This document shows positions 34,696-42,865 of a stretch of 64,000 bases of DNA, piece after piece (position 1 is the stretch's first letter; each line of letters opens with the position of its first letter). The notes below the pieces were generated by a model. That model ran no database searches. It worked only from the letters and a program-made list of their open reading frames with translations, and was not told the origin of the DNA. The DNA comes from Micromonospora humi (GTDB lineage: Bacteria; Actinomycetota; Actinomycetes; Mycobacteriales; Micromonosporaceae), in the NCBI RefSeq assembly GCF_900090105.1, contig NZ_FMDM01000016.1:96373-160372 (forward strand), read 5' to 3'. Both the position numbers and the translations under genes were made by a program.

Positions 34696-35994
34696 ATGAT
34701 GACGGTTAGCGCCGACCGGACCACGCCGCCTGCGTGGAGTAACCCGAACTTCCGCCGGCTCTGGCGCGGGTCCGCCGCCTCCGCACTGGGGAGCGAGGTC
34801 GCCGAACTCGCGTTGCCGCTGTTCGCACTGCTCACGCTCTCCGCCTCGGCGGCGCAGGCGAGCACTCTGCGGGTGGTGCAGTTCCTGCCGTTCCTGCTGG
34901 CCACCCTCCCGGCCGGGCTGCTGGTCGACCGGCTCGGACCGGGCCGGCTGCGGCTGATGGTCGGCGCCGACCTCGGGCGCGCGCTCCTCGTGCTCCTCAT
35001 TCCGGTGGCCGCTTGGACGGGCACCGCCACCATGACCGGCCTCTACGTCGTGGTGTTCGTCGTCGCGACGTTGACGGTGCTGTTCCAGGTCGCCGACTTC
35101 GCGGTCCTGCCGGCGATCGTCGACGAGGGCCAACTCGTGGACGCGAACGGCAAGATCTCCGCGGCCCAGTCCGCCGCCGAGATGAGTGGTCGGGGGCTCG
35201 GCGGGCTGCTGGTCCAGGCGGTCTCCGCGCCGGTCGCGCTGCTCTGCAACGCGCTCGGCCACGTCGCGTCGGCGGTGTCGCTCGGCCGGATCCGCCTGGC
35301 CGGCGCCGACCGGCAGCCGGCCGCGCTCCGACCGTCGGGCCACCGCTCGGCGCTGCGCGAGGCGGCGCAGGGCGTCGTCGTCGCGATCCGACACCGGTAC
35401 GTGCGTCCACTGCTCGGCGAGGCGGCCACGTTCAACCTCTTCAACGAGGTATTCGTCCTCGGTCTGCTGCTCTACGCCGTCCAGGTGGCGCGGCTGGGCC
35501 CGGTCGCGATCGGCGCCGTCTTCACCGCGGGTGGGATCGGCTCGTTCGTCGGCGCCTGGTTCGGCGCCCGGCTCACCGGCCGCTTCGGATACGGCCGGGT
35601 GCTGCTGTGCACGCTCGCCGTGGGCAACGGCGCACCGCTGGGCGCGCTGCTCGCGAACCGGGCCGGGGCCGGGTTGCTGCCGCTGCTCGGCGCCGTCTTC
35701 GCGGTCATGGGCGTGGGCATCGGCATCGCCAACGTGCACGCGGTGAGCCTGCGCCAGACCGCCACGCCGGAGAGGCTGCGCGGCCGGGTCAACGCCGCGT
35801 ACCGGCTGATCTCCTGGGGCTGCGTGCCGGTGGGCGCCGCCCTGGGCGGGGTGGTGGCGACGCAGGCGGGCCCGTTCGCGGCGATGTCGATCGGCGCGGT
35901 GGGCGTCTCGCTCGCCACGCTCTGGGTGGTCTTCTCCCGGGTGCCGGCGCTGGCTGCCATCCACGACGCGGCCGCACCCTTGACCGGTTCATAA
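34696..35994 (+). CDS. MFS transporter (enterobactin-exporter/MFS_3-like)
   Basis: The 432-residue protein has about twelve membrane segments. The start WSNPNFRRLWRGSAASALGSEV and the motif PAGLLVDRLGPGRLRLMVGADL are typical of the MFS_3 subgroup that includes EntS and macrolide exporters. It probably exports a small molecule. No ribosome-binding site is visible before the ATG at 34696, and a candidate operator lies 9 bp upstream. The transcript may therefore be leaderless or start at the second Met. It is divergent from the CGNR regulator, which is likely its repressor. Confidence 0.88.
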   Translation: MMTVSADRTTPPAWSNPNFRRLWRGSAASALGSEVAELALPLFALLTLSASAAQASTLRVVQFLPFLLATLPAGLLVDRLGPGRLRLMVGADLGRALLVLLIPVAAWTGTATMTGLYVVVFVVATLTVLFQVADFAVLPAIVDEGQLVDANGKISAAQSAAEMSGRGLGGLLVQAVSAPVALLCNALGHVASAVSLGRIRLAGADRQPAALRPSGHRSALREAAQGVVVAIRHRYVRPLLGEAATFNLFNEVFVLGLLLYAVQVARLGPVAIGAVFTAGGIGSFVGAWFGARLTGRFGYGRVLLCTLAVGNGAPLGALLANRAGAGLLPLLGAVFAVMGVGIGIANVHAVSLRQTATPERLRGRVNAAYRLISWGCVPVGAALGGVVATQAGPFAAMSIGAVGVSLATLWVVFSRVPALAAIHDAAAPLTGS

Positions 35995-36025
35995 TCCTTA
36001 CCGTTCGACAGGTGTTCGACAGGCA

Positions 36026-36046
36026 TTGACAAAGTTAACCGGTTAA
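36026..36046 (+). promoter_or_regulatory. Candidate promoter -35 box and LacI-type operator for the GH26 gene
   Basis: TTGACA (36026-36031) is followed by the perfect palindrome TTAACCGGTTAA (36035-36046), whose central CG with flanking AA/TT is typical of LacI-family operators. It lies 114 bp upstream of the glycosidase start. No LacI gene is present in the window. Confidence 0.5.
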
Positions 36047-36070
36047 GAAGACCATCATGGATATCTTCGC

Positions 36071-36110
36071 CGGGTCGGGCCGTCGGAAGGGCAACCGACG
36101 GCCCGACCCG
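36071..36110 (+). terminator. Strong hairpin in the MFS-GH26 gap
   Basis: A perfect 16-bp stem (36071-36086 with 36095-36110) with an 8-nt loop lies 77 bp after the MFS stop and 50 bp before the GH26 start. It is either the terminator of the MFS gene or, if the promoter at 36026 is real, part of the GH26 leader. Confidence 0.65.
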
Positions 36111-36159
36111 TCCGGGCGGCGAGGGCTCCCCGCAACCATCACCCCTACGGGAGTTCCTC

Positions 36160-37935
36160 ATGATCCAGCGCACCCGCACGCGGGCGTGCCTGGCCGGGGC
36201 GGCGGCAGCCGTCACCGCGCTGGCCACCGCCCTCGTCACCACGCCACCCGCCCAGGCCGCCGCCGGGGCATGCTCGGTGGCCTGGCAGGTCACCAACGAA
36301 TGGAGTGGCGGCGCCACCACGAACGTCACCATCACCAACACCGGCGCCGCCGTGAACGGCTGGACGCTGGGCTGGACGTTCCCCGGCAACCAGGTGATCG
36401 GCGACATGTGGAACGCGACCAGGACCCAGTCCGGCGCGAACGCCACCGCCACCAACGTCTCCTACAACGCGAGCGTCCCGGCCGGCGGCACGGTCAGCTT
36501 CGGCTTCAACGTCACCTACACCGGGTCGAACGCGGCCCCGAGCGCGTTCACGCTCAACGGCGCGGCCTGCGGCGACACCACCCCGCCCAGCCCGACGCCG
36601 ACGGGAAGCCCGAGCCCGACCGCAAGCCCGAGCCCCACCGCCAGCCCGACGCCGGACCCGACCAGCACCCCCACCGGCAACCTTGCGCTCAACCGGCCGG
36701 TCACCGCGTCGTCGACGGAGAGCCCGAACGCCGCCGCCCAGGCGGTCGACGGCAACGGCGGCACCCGTTGGTCCAGCCTCTACGCCGACCCGCAGTGGAT
36801 CCAGGTCGACCTCGGCGCCACGTACCCGATCAACACGGTGCGGCTGCGCTGGGAGGCCGCCTACGGCAGGGCGTACCAGATCCAGACCTCGACGGACGGC
36901 ACCACCTGGACCCCGGTGTTCAGCACCACCACCGGCGACGGCGGCACCGACGACGTGACGCCGGCCGGCGCGAGCGGCCGGTACGTGCGGATGTCCGGCA
37001 CCGCCCGCGGCACCGCCTGGGGCTACTCGCTCTACGAGTTCGAGGTGTACGCGGTGAAGCCGCCCACCCCGCCCGGCCCGGACTGCGGCCAGGCCCCGGC
37101 CGACCCGCAGGCGAACTCGAAGGCCCGCAACCTGATCTGCTACCTGCGCACGCACACCTACGTCAGCGGCCAGACCGACCTGCCGGACGCGGACAAGGTG
37201 CAGCAGCTGACCGGCCGCTACCCGGCGATCGTGGCGTTCGACTTCATGGAGTACACCCGGGGCAGCATCCAGACCCAGCAGGTCATCGACTGGGCCAAGG
37301 CGCGCAACGGCATCGTGGCGTTCCAGTGGCACTGGTACTGCCCGCGCGGCGGCAACTACTCCGCGCCGTGCGACTTCCAGCCCGACCTGAGCAACCCGTC
37401 GTCGAAGCTCTACCAGGACATCGACCTGGTGGTGCGCGAGCTGAAGAAGATGGGCGACGCCGGTGTCCCGGTGCTGTTCCGCCCGCTGCACGAGGCGAAC
37501 AACAACTACATGTGGTGGGCGAAGAAGGGCCAGGACGCCTACAAGCAGCTCTGGCGGCTGATCTACCAGCGGGCCCAGCTCGCCGGCGCGCACAACATCG
37601 TCTGGGTGTTCAACGGCATGGCCAGCGGCCAGGGCACCTCGCTCGCGTCCTGGTACCCGGGTGACGGCTACGTCGACCTGGTCACCTCCGACTACTTCCA
37701 GAGCAGCGGCGACTTCGCCACCACCAAGGCGGTCAGCGGCGCCAAGACCACCGGCGTGGCGGAGACGTTCAGCCCGCTCAACCCCAACTCCGACCCGGCC
37801 TGGCCGTACTTCGTGGTCTGGGCGTCGCGCGACTGGAACGGCAGCGGCAAGGACGTGGCCGGGCTGTGGCGCACCGCGATGGCCAACCCCAGGACCATCT
37901 CGATCGACCAACTGCCCGACATGTCCGCGTGGTGA
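36160..37935 (+). CDS. Secreted beta-mannanase-type glycoside hydrolase, CBM2 + F5/8C + GH26
   Basis: The 591-residue precursor has a signal peptide ending near AQAAA. A family 2 cellulose-binding module follows (about 37-137, with WTLGWTFPGNQ and cysteines C38 and C137), then a Pro/Thr/Ser linker. An F5/8 type C (CBM32-like) domain spans about 175-300 (LALNRPVTASS, WIQVDLGA) and the GH26 catalytic domain about 310-590. Glu445 in RPLHEANNN is the likely acid/base and Glu535 in GVAETF the likely nucleophile. It should cut beta-1,4-mannan or related plant polymers outside the cell while bound to cellulose. The ATG at 36160 has a GGGAG site. It ends at a strong terminator. Confidence 0.92.
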   Translation: MIQRTRTRACLAGAAAAVTALATALVTTPPAQAAAGACSVAWQVTNEWSGGATTNVTITNTGAAVNGWTLGWTFPGNQVIGDMWNATRTQSGANATATNVSYNASVPAGGTVSFGFNVTYTGSNAAPSAFTLNGAACGDTTPPSPTPTGSPSPTASPSPTASPTPDPTSTPTGNLALNRPVTASSTESPNAAAQAVDGNGGTRWSSLYADPQWIQVDLGATYPINTVRLRWEAAYGRAYQIQTSTDGTTWTPVFSTTTGDGGTDDVTPAGASGRYVRMSGTARGTAWGYSLYEFEVYAVKPPTPPGPDCGQAPADPQANSKARNLICYLRTHTYVSGQTDLPDADKVQQLTGRYPAIVAFDFMEYTRGSIQTQQVIDWAKARNGIVAFQWHWYCPRGGNYSAPCDFQPDLSNPSSKLYQDIDLVVRELKKMGDAGVPVLFRPLHEANNNYMWWAKKGQDAYKQLWRLIYQRAQLAGAHNIVWVFNGMASGQGTSLASWYPGDGYVDLVTSDYFQSSGDFATTKAVSGAKTTGVAETFSPLNPNSDPAWPYFVVWASRDWNGSGKDVAGLWRTAMANPRTISIDQLPDMSAW

Positions 37936-37948
37936 CGACCTGATCGCC

Positions 37949-37979
37949 AGGGGGCCGGCCCGTCGAGGGCCGGCCCCCT
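37949..37979. terminator. Bidirectional terminator
   Basis: A perfect 13-bp stem (37949-37961 with 37967-37979) with a 5-nt loop lies between the convergent GH26 and response-regulator genes. Confidence 0.82.
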
Positions 37980-37995
37980 TCCGCGTACGCGGATG

Positions 37996-38640
37996 TCAGC
38001 CGCCGATGTGGCGCAGGACGGCCAGGACCCGGCGGTTGTCGGTGTCCGACGACGGCAGGCCCAGCTTGGCGAAGATGTTCGCCACGTGTTTCTCCACCAC
38101 CCCGGGCGTGATGACCAGCGCCGCCGCGATCCCGCTGTTGGACCGCCCCTCGGCCATCAGCGACAGCACCTCGCGCTCGCGCGGCGTCAACGACGCCACC
38201 CCGGTAATGCGCTGCCCGGCGCGCATCAGGTGACCGACCACCTCCGGGTCCAGCGCGGTGCCGCCCGACGCCACCCGGGTCAGCGCGTCCACGAAGTCGG
38301 CGACGTCGGCGACCCGGTCCTTGAGCAGGTAGCCGACGCCGGTCGGCCGGTCGGCGAGGAGGCGGGTCGCGTAGCGGGTCTCCACGTACTGGGAGAAGAC
38401 CAGCACGCCGACGTCGGGGTGGTCGCGCCGGATGTCGAGCGCGGCGCGCAGCCCCTCGTCGGTGTGCGTCGGGGGCATCCGGATGTCGACCACCGCCACG
38501 TCCGGCAGGTGGGCGGCCGTCGCGGACCGCAGCGCGTCGGCGTCGGCCACCGCGGCGCACACCTCGAAGCCGCGGTCGGTGAGCAGCCGGACCAGTCCTT
38601 CGCGCATCATCGCGGCGTCCTCCGCGATCACCACCCGCAT
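37996..38640 (-). CDS. NarL/FixJ-family response regulator
   Basis: The 214-residue protein has an N-terminal receiver domain (RVVIAEDAAMMREGLVRLL, phospho-acceptor Asp in VAVVDIRMPP, Lys in YLLKDR). Its C-terminal LuxR-type helix-turn-helix reads LTPREREVLSLMAEGRSN and VVEKHVANIFAKLGL. The histidine kinase upstream should phosphorylate it to switch target genes, most likely the adjacent ABC-2 exporter. The ATG at 38640 has a GGAGG site 7 bp away; an in-frame GTG further up overlaps the kinase stop and is less likely. It is the last gene of a four-gene operon. Confidence 0.92.
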   Translation of the reverse strand: MRVVIAEDAAMMREGLVRLLTDRGFEVCAAVADADALRSATAAHLPDVAVVDIRMPPTHTDEGLRAALDIRRDHPDVGVLVFSQYVETRYATRLLADRPTGVGYLLKDRVADVADFVDALTRVASGGTALDPEVVGHLMRAGQRITGVASLTPREREVLSLMAEGRSNSGIAAALVITPGVVEKHVANIFAKLGLPSSDTDNRRVLAVLRHIGG

Positions 38641-38654
38641 GTCGTCGCCTCCGT

Positions 38655-39980
38655 TCACGCGTGTGTGGGCAGGTCGATCTCGACCCGGGTGGGACCGCCG
38701 GCCGGGCTGTGCACGCGCATCCGCCCGTCCACGACGCCGACGCGACGGGCCAGGCCGGCCAGGCCCGGGCCGTCCGGGTCGGCCCCGCCCACGCCGTCGT
38801 CGGTGACGGTCAGCGTCAGGCGCGCGCCGGCGCCGGCGACGCCGAGCCCGACCCCTCTCGCCCGGCTGTGCTTGGCCGCGTTGGCGAGCAGCTCGGCGGC
38901 GCAGAAGTAGGCGATGGTCTCGATCGCCGGGGCCGGACGGTCGGGCAGGTCGACGGAGACCGCCACCGGGACGGCGCTGCTCGTGGCGAGCGTCGCCAGC
39001 GCGTCGCCGAGGCCGTTGTCGAGCACCGGCGGGTGGATCCCGCGCACCAGGTCGCGCAGGTCGGCGAGGGCGTCCTTCGCGCCCCGGTGGGCGAGCGCGA
39101 CCAGTTCACGGGCCTGCCGCAGGTCGGGTGGCGGGCCGTCGGCACCGAGCTTCTCGGTCGCCATGCCGAGGTTCATCGCGAGCGTGGCCAGCCGGATCTG
39201 CGCGCCGTCGTGCAGGTCGCGTTCCAGCCGGCGCATCATGGTGGCCGCGTCGTCGATCGCCCGGGCGCGGCTGGCCTGGAGTTCGCGTACCCGTTCGGCG
39301 AGCCGGCGCGGGCCGAGCAGCCGCCGCATCGCGGCCAGGTCCGGTGCGGTGCCGGCGCGCATCAGCCACGGCGCGACCAACAGCATGGCGAGGCCGGCCG
39401 CGGCGATCAGGAACGTGCCGGCGAACGTCCGCGTGCCGAGGAGGCCGAACGGCGTCAACGCCCACACCGGCCCGAGGCGGGTACCGGGCGGGTGGTTGCG
39501 GAACAGCGGCCACCACAGCGGATAGCTGAGGTTCACCGGGCCGAGCACGTAGCAAAACAGGCCGTAGCCCTGCGGGATGGCCAGGGGCACCTTGAGCAGG
39601 CCGTATCCGACCGCGCGCCAGCCCGGCCCGTCGGCGACCAGCGCGCCGAGCCGGTTCGAGGATCGCGGTGGTGGGGCGTCCACGTGTACGCCGAGCAGCC
39701 GGCCGGCGAGCCGGCGGTGCATGCCGCCGGTGACGCGCCCGAGCGGGGCGGCCAGCACGACCAGGAGCGCGACGGTGAGCGGGAACAGCACCAGGAAGAT
39801 CGGCGCGACGGCCGGCGCGGGCTGCCGGGACATGCCTCCGGTGGCCCGGAGGATGAGGGCGCCCAGCGCCGGCACGAGCGCCGGCACGGCCAGGATCGCC
39901 GCCGCGCTGACCACGCCGACCAGGCAGAACACCGCCCGGCGCAGGACCGCTGCGGTGAACGGGGCACGCAGTGCGGTCAT
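38655..39980 (-). CDS. Sensor histidine kinase (HisKA_3, NarX/DesK type)
   Basis: The 441-residue protein has about five membrane segments in the first 230 residues. The dimerisation and phosphorylation box RLERDLHDGAQIRL follows (His near residue 262), then an HATPase domain with ELLANAAKHSRA and VTDDGVGGADP. It should sense an envelope or membrane signal and phosphorylate the NarL-type regulator encoded 14 bp downstream. The ATG at 39980 lies 17 bp after the stop of the ABC permease. Linked ABC-2 exporters with such kinases often report on membrane-active antibiotics. Confidence 0.9.
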   Translation of the reverse strand: MTALRAPFTAAVLRRAVFCLVGVVSAAAILAVPALVPALGALILRATGGMSRQPAPAVAPIFLVLFPLTVALLVVLAAPLGRVTGGMHRRLAGRLLGVHVDAPPPRSSNRLGALVADGPGWRAVGYGLLKVPLAIPQGYGLFCYVLGPVNLSYPLWWPLFRNHPPGTRLGPVWALTPFGLLGTRTFAGTFLIAAAGLAMLLVAPWLMRAGTAPDLAAMRRLLGPRRLAERVRELQASRARAIDDAATMMRRLERDLHDGAQIRLATLAMNLGMATEKLGADGPPPDLRQARELVALAHRGAKDALADLRDLVRGIHPPVLDNGLGDALATLATSSAVPVAVSVDLPDRPAPAIETIAYFCAAELLANAAKHSRARGVGLGVAGAGARLTLTVTDDGVGGADPDGPGLAGLARRVGVVDGRMRVHSPAGGPTRVEIDLPTHA

Positions 39981-39997
39981 CGGCCCATTGTCGCGTC

Positions 39998-40768
39998 TCA
40001 CGCGTCGCGCCGGCGGAGCAGGACGCCGCCGCAGAGGATCGCCACTGTCGCGTACCCGCACATCAGCAGCACGCTGATCCAGCCGGCGAACAGGCCGGGT
40101 GTCGGCGTGGTCACCGCGACGGAGTTGAGCAGCATCAGCAGCGGGACGAAGCGGCCGACGGCGATGCCGTCCTCCCCGAACAGTCCGATCGCGAACGACG
40201 GTACGAACACCAGCGCGAACAGCGTGCCGATCGCGGCGCCGGAGTGCCGTACGACGGTTCCGACGCCCACCCCGATCAGCGCGGCGGCGGCCAGGTAGCC
40301 GCCGGTGAGCAGCACCGCGCGCAGGATCTGCGGGTCGCCCAGGGAGGCGGCCGGGATGGCGGTGCCGCGGATCGCGAGTTGTCCGCCCAGGTAGCCGGCG
40401 ACGCTGGCGAGCAGGCCGACGACGAGTGCCGCGCCACCGCCGACGGCGACCTTCGCGGCCAGGACGGTCCGGCGGCGGGGGACCGCGGCGAACGTCGAGC
40501 GGATCGTCCCGGTGCCGTACTCGCCGGTCACCGCGAGGACGCCGAGCGCGCCGAGCAGGAGTTGGGCCAGGATGGCGCCGCTCAGGCTGTTGTTCAGGAT
40601 CTGGGCGGTGGTGGCCACCGGCGTGTGGGCGCGGTAGCCGATTCCCACCCCCACGCCGGCCGCCGCCATCGAGAGCACCGCCGCCGTCGCCAGCCACCAC
40701 GTCGACCGGACACTGGTCAGCTTGATCCGTTCCATCCGGGCCGCGTGCCGGAATCCGTAGCCGCTCAT
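39998..40768 (-). CDS. ABC-2 type transporter permease
   Basis: The 256-residue protein has six membrane segments and starts with the cytoplasmic MERIKLTSVRSTWW helix seen in ABC-2 permeases. It carries GEYGTGTIRSTFAAVPRRR between TM2 and TM3. It is the membrane part of an exporter with the ATPase encoded upstream, with which it overlaps by four bases (ATGA). The two-component genes follow. Substrate is unknown; antibiotic or lipid export is plausible. Confidence 0.89.
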   Translation of the reverse strand: MSGYGFRHAARMERIKLTSVRSTWWLATAAVLSMAAAGVGVGIGYRAHTPVATTAQILNNSLSGAILAQLLLGALGVLAVTGEYGTGTIRSTFAAVPRRRTVLAAKVAVGGGAALVVGLLASVAGYLGGQLAIRGTAIPAASLGDPQILRAVLLTGGYLAAAALIGVGVGTVVRHSGAAIGTLFALVFVPSFAIGLFGEDGIAVGRFVPLLMLLNSVAVTTPTPGLFAGWISVLLMCGYATVAILCGGVLLRRRDA

Positions 40769-41490
40769 GACACGTCCGTTCCGCGGTGGTCGGTGACCTG
40801 CGAGGTGAGTCGGAGGAACGCGTCCTCCAGGTTGTCGCCGCCGGCCACGAGTTCGGCGACCGTCGTCTCGGCCAGCAGCCGGCCGCGGCCGATGACCACC
40901 AGCCGGTCCGCGGTCAGCGCCATCTCGGCGATCAGGTGGCTGGACACGAACACGGTCCGGCCCTCGGCGGCGAGCCCGCGCAACAGGTCCCGGATCCAGC
41001 GGATGCCCTCGGGGTCCAGCCCGTTGACCGGCTCGTCGAGCAGGAGGACGCCCGGGTCGCCGAGCAGCGCGACCGCGATTCCGAGCCGCTGCCGCATGCC
41101 CAGCGAGTAGGTGCCGGCGCGCCGGTCCGCCACATCGGACAGGCCGACCACGCGGAGCACCCGCTCGACCCGGGCGCCGGGGATGTCGTTGCTCGCGGCC
41201 AGCGCCGCCAGGTGGGCGCGGCCGCTGCGGCCGGGGTGGAACGCGCCGGCGTCGAGCAGCGCGCCGACGGCCCGCAGCGGCCAGCTCAGGTCCGCGTACC
41301 GGACGCCGTCGACCAGCGCCTCGCCGTGGTCCGGGGCGTCCAGGCCGAGGATCATGCGCATCGTCGTCGACTTGCCGGACCCGTTCGGACCGAGGAAGCC
41401 GGTCACCACGCCCGGCTGCACCCGGACGGTGAGCCGGTCCACGGCGGTCCGGTTCCCGTAGCGTCTGGTCAACTCACGTAGTTCGATCAC
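40765..41490 (-). CDS. ABC transporter ATP-binding protein (ABC-2/drug exporter type)
   Basis: The 241-residue ATPase has Walker A FLGPNGSGKST, signature YSLGMRQRLGIAVALL, Walker B VLLLDEPVNGLDPEG and an H-loop SSHLIAEM. It drives the ABC-2 permease encoded directly downstream. I took the GTG at 41490 (VIELRELTRRYGNR) because it begins exactly at the conserved domain. Its ribosome site is weak, and a Met 48 bp upstream is an alternative. It is the first gene of the ATPase-permease-kinase-regulator operon, divergent from the gene with the LexA-like motif. Confidence 0.9.
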   Translation of the reverse strand: MIELRELTRRYGNRTAVDRLTVRVQPGVVTGFLGPNGSGKSTTMRMILGLDAPDHGEALVDGVRYADLSWPLRAVGALLDAGAFHPGRSGRAHLAALAASNDIPGARVERVLRVVGLSDVADRRAGTYSLGMRQRLGIAVALLGDPGVLLLDEPVNGLDPEGIRWIRDLLRGLAAEGRTVFVSSHLIAEMALTADRLVVIGRGRLLAETTVAELVAGGDNLEDAFLRLTSQVTDHRGTDVS

Positions 41491-41607
41491 GGGATCGACG
41501 CTAGGCACCGCGCTCGGCCGCGGTAAGCCGGAAACCATCCGACCTGATCCGGGGGTTTTCCACCCCCGGCGCCGGGCTACCGTTCCAGGGCGGCAGCGGA
41601 TCCGCCG

Positions 41608-41637
41608 TCGTACACATGTTCTATCCACAGGCTGTGG
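41608..41637 (+). promoter_or_regulatory. 30-bp repeated promoter motif, copy 2 (LexA-box-like plus inverted ATCCACA)
   Basis: TCGTACACATGTTCTA (41608-41623) fits the actinobacterial LexA box TCGAAC-N4-GTTCGA at 10 of 12 fixed positions. It runs into ATCCACA-GGC-TGTGGAT, a perfect 7-bp-arm inverted repeat. It ends 16 bp before the start codon at 41654. The copy at 9321-9350 is identical at 29 of 30 bases. Confidence 0.6.
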
Positions 41638-41653
41638 ATGCCGAGAGGATCGG

Positions 41654-42268
41654 ATGAGTTACCAGCTCAGCGCCGTGGTCGCCGACATCGAGCTGCTGCG
41701 CGAGCAGACCGCCGACCTGGATCACGCGGTGCTGGCCGCGCTCCGGCAGGACTTCGCGCTGCTGCCGGTCACCCCGCAGCTCGTGCAGGAGCTGACCGGT
41801 CGGCCGCCGGACTTCGCCACCGACGGGCCGTGCGCCGAGCGCCCGTTCGAGCTGGTCCTGTCGCCGCCGCTGGCGGAGCTGCTGGCCCGCTGGTCGACGG
41901 GCGGCCCGGTGGCCTACCTGGAGGCGGAGTTCACCGGCGGCCTCGGCCACCAGTCGGCGGTGGTGTGGCTGGGCGGCGACGTGAGTTGGGGGCCGCGCTA
42001 CGACAACGCCCTGGACCGGCCGCGCGCCGAGTGGCCGATCAACACGGCCCTGACCCGGCTGGGCGTCGAGCCGGGCGCGTGGATCGACCCGTTCGCCGAG
42101 CTGGGGCTGCACCTGGAACGCGACACGGACGGATGGTTGGCGCACGGCCGGCGCGGCCTGTCCGCCGATTACTGGGACGAGCTGGCCGACGAATGGGAAC
42201 TGCGCCAATCCGGCCCGCACCAGCAACCTCTCGGCCCCGGTCCCGTTGGGGACTGGGGGAATGCATGA
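41654..42268 (+). CDS. Conserved hypothetical protein, possibly SOS-regulated
   Basis: The 204-residue protein is soluble and acidic. I do not recognise it, although the region EAEFTGGLGHQSAVVWLGG followed by PRYDNALDRPRAEWPINTALTRLGV looks like an immunity/SUKH-like or DUF-type small domain. The ATG at 41654 has a GAGAGGA site. A LexA-box-like motif lies immediately upstream. The stop overlaps the start of the next gene by four bases (ATGA), so the two are translated together. Function unknown; the LexA link is a hypothesis. Confidence 0.75.
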   Translation: MSYQLSAVVADIELLREQTADLDHAVLAALRQDFALLPVTPQLVQELTGRPPDFATDGPCAERPFELVLSPPLAELLARWSTGGPVAYLEAEFTGGLGHQSAVVWLGGDVSWGPRYDNALDRPRAEWPINTALTRLGVEPGAWIDPFAELGLHLERDTDGWLAHGRRGLSADYWDELADEWELRQSGPHQQPLGPGPVGDWGNA

Positions 42269-42795
42269 AATTACGACAATTCGGCTTTATAGCCACGCTG
42301 CTGGCTGCCGCGTCCGTCGCCGGGAGCGGCGTCCGTCCACAGGGGCCCGAGATGGCGGCCCGGCCGGTCGGCTCCGCCGAGGTGGTCAGCCTGGACGGCC
42401 TGCGCAACGCGGAGTTCGGCGCCACCGAGGAGGACCTCACCCGGCGCGGCCTGCTGCGCACCGACGAGGAGGCGTGCGGGCCCACGCTGGCCGGGCACGG
42501 ATCGGTCAGCCCGATCTTCGTCGACGACCGGCTCGTCCTGCTCTGGCTCGACGACCCGATGACCACGCCGGAGGGCATCAGCGCCGGCACGCCGATCGGC
42601 GAGGTCCGCGCCGCGTACCCCGGCGCCGCCGCGCTGCCGGCACCGCCCGGCAGCCACCGCTTCGCCGGGCTGCTCGCCCGCGTCGGCGACCGCGCCTACC
42701 TGTTCCTGCACGACGGCGTCACCGTCCGAAAGATCATCGCCGGGTACGCGGACTGGGCCCGCCGCCTCTTCGACGAGGACTACGGCCCCTGCTGA
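42265..42795 (+). CDS. Putative secreted protein, unknown
   Basis: The 176-residue protein begins MKLRQFGFIATLLAAASVAGSG, a short signal peptide. The mature part has the pattern GATEEDLTRRGLLRTDEEACGP and a second half with GTPIGEVRAAYPGA, seen in small actinobacterial secreted proteins of unknown role. Two cysteines (EEACGP and the terminal GPC) could pair. It is translationally coupled to the gene before it. Function cannot be assigned. Confidence 0.72.
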   Translation: MKLRQFGFIATLLAAASVAGSGVRPQGPEMAARPVGSAEVVSLDGLRNAEFGATEEDLTRRGLLRTDEEACGPTLAGHGSVSPIFVDDRLVLLWLDDPMTTPEGISAGTPIGEVRAAYPGAAALPAPPGSHRFAGLLARVGDRAYLFLHDGVTVRKIIAGYADWARRLFDEDYGPC

Positions 42796-42865
42796 CCCAG
42801 ATGTGACCGATCCGGCGCCTCGACCAGTCAGGGAGGAGGAAGCCATCGGACACCAGGAGCGAGCT

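Noticed and set aside
41621..41640. Paired DnaA-box-like sequences as a replication origin
   Set aside because: Only two imperfect boxes are present, with no dnaA, dnaN, gyrB or rpmH nearby. I treat them as part of a promoter motif.
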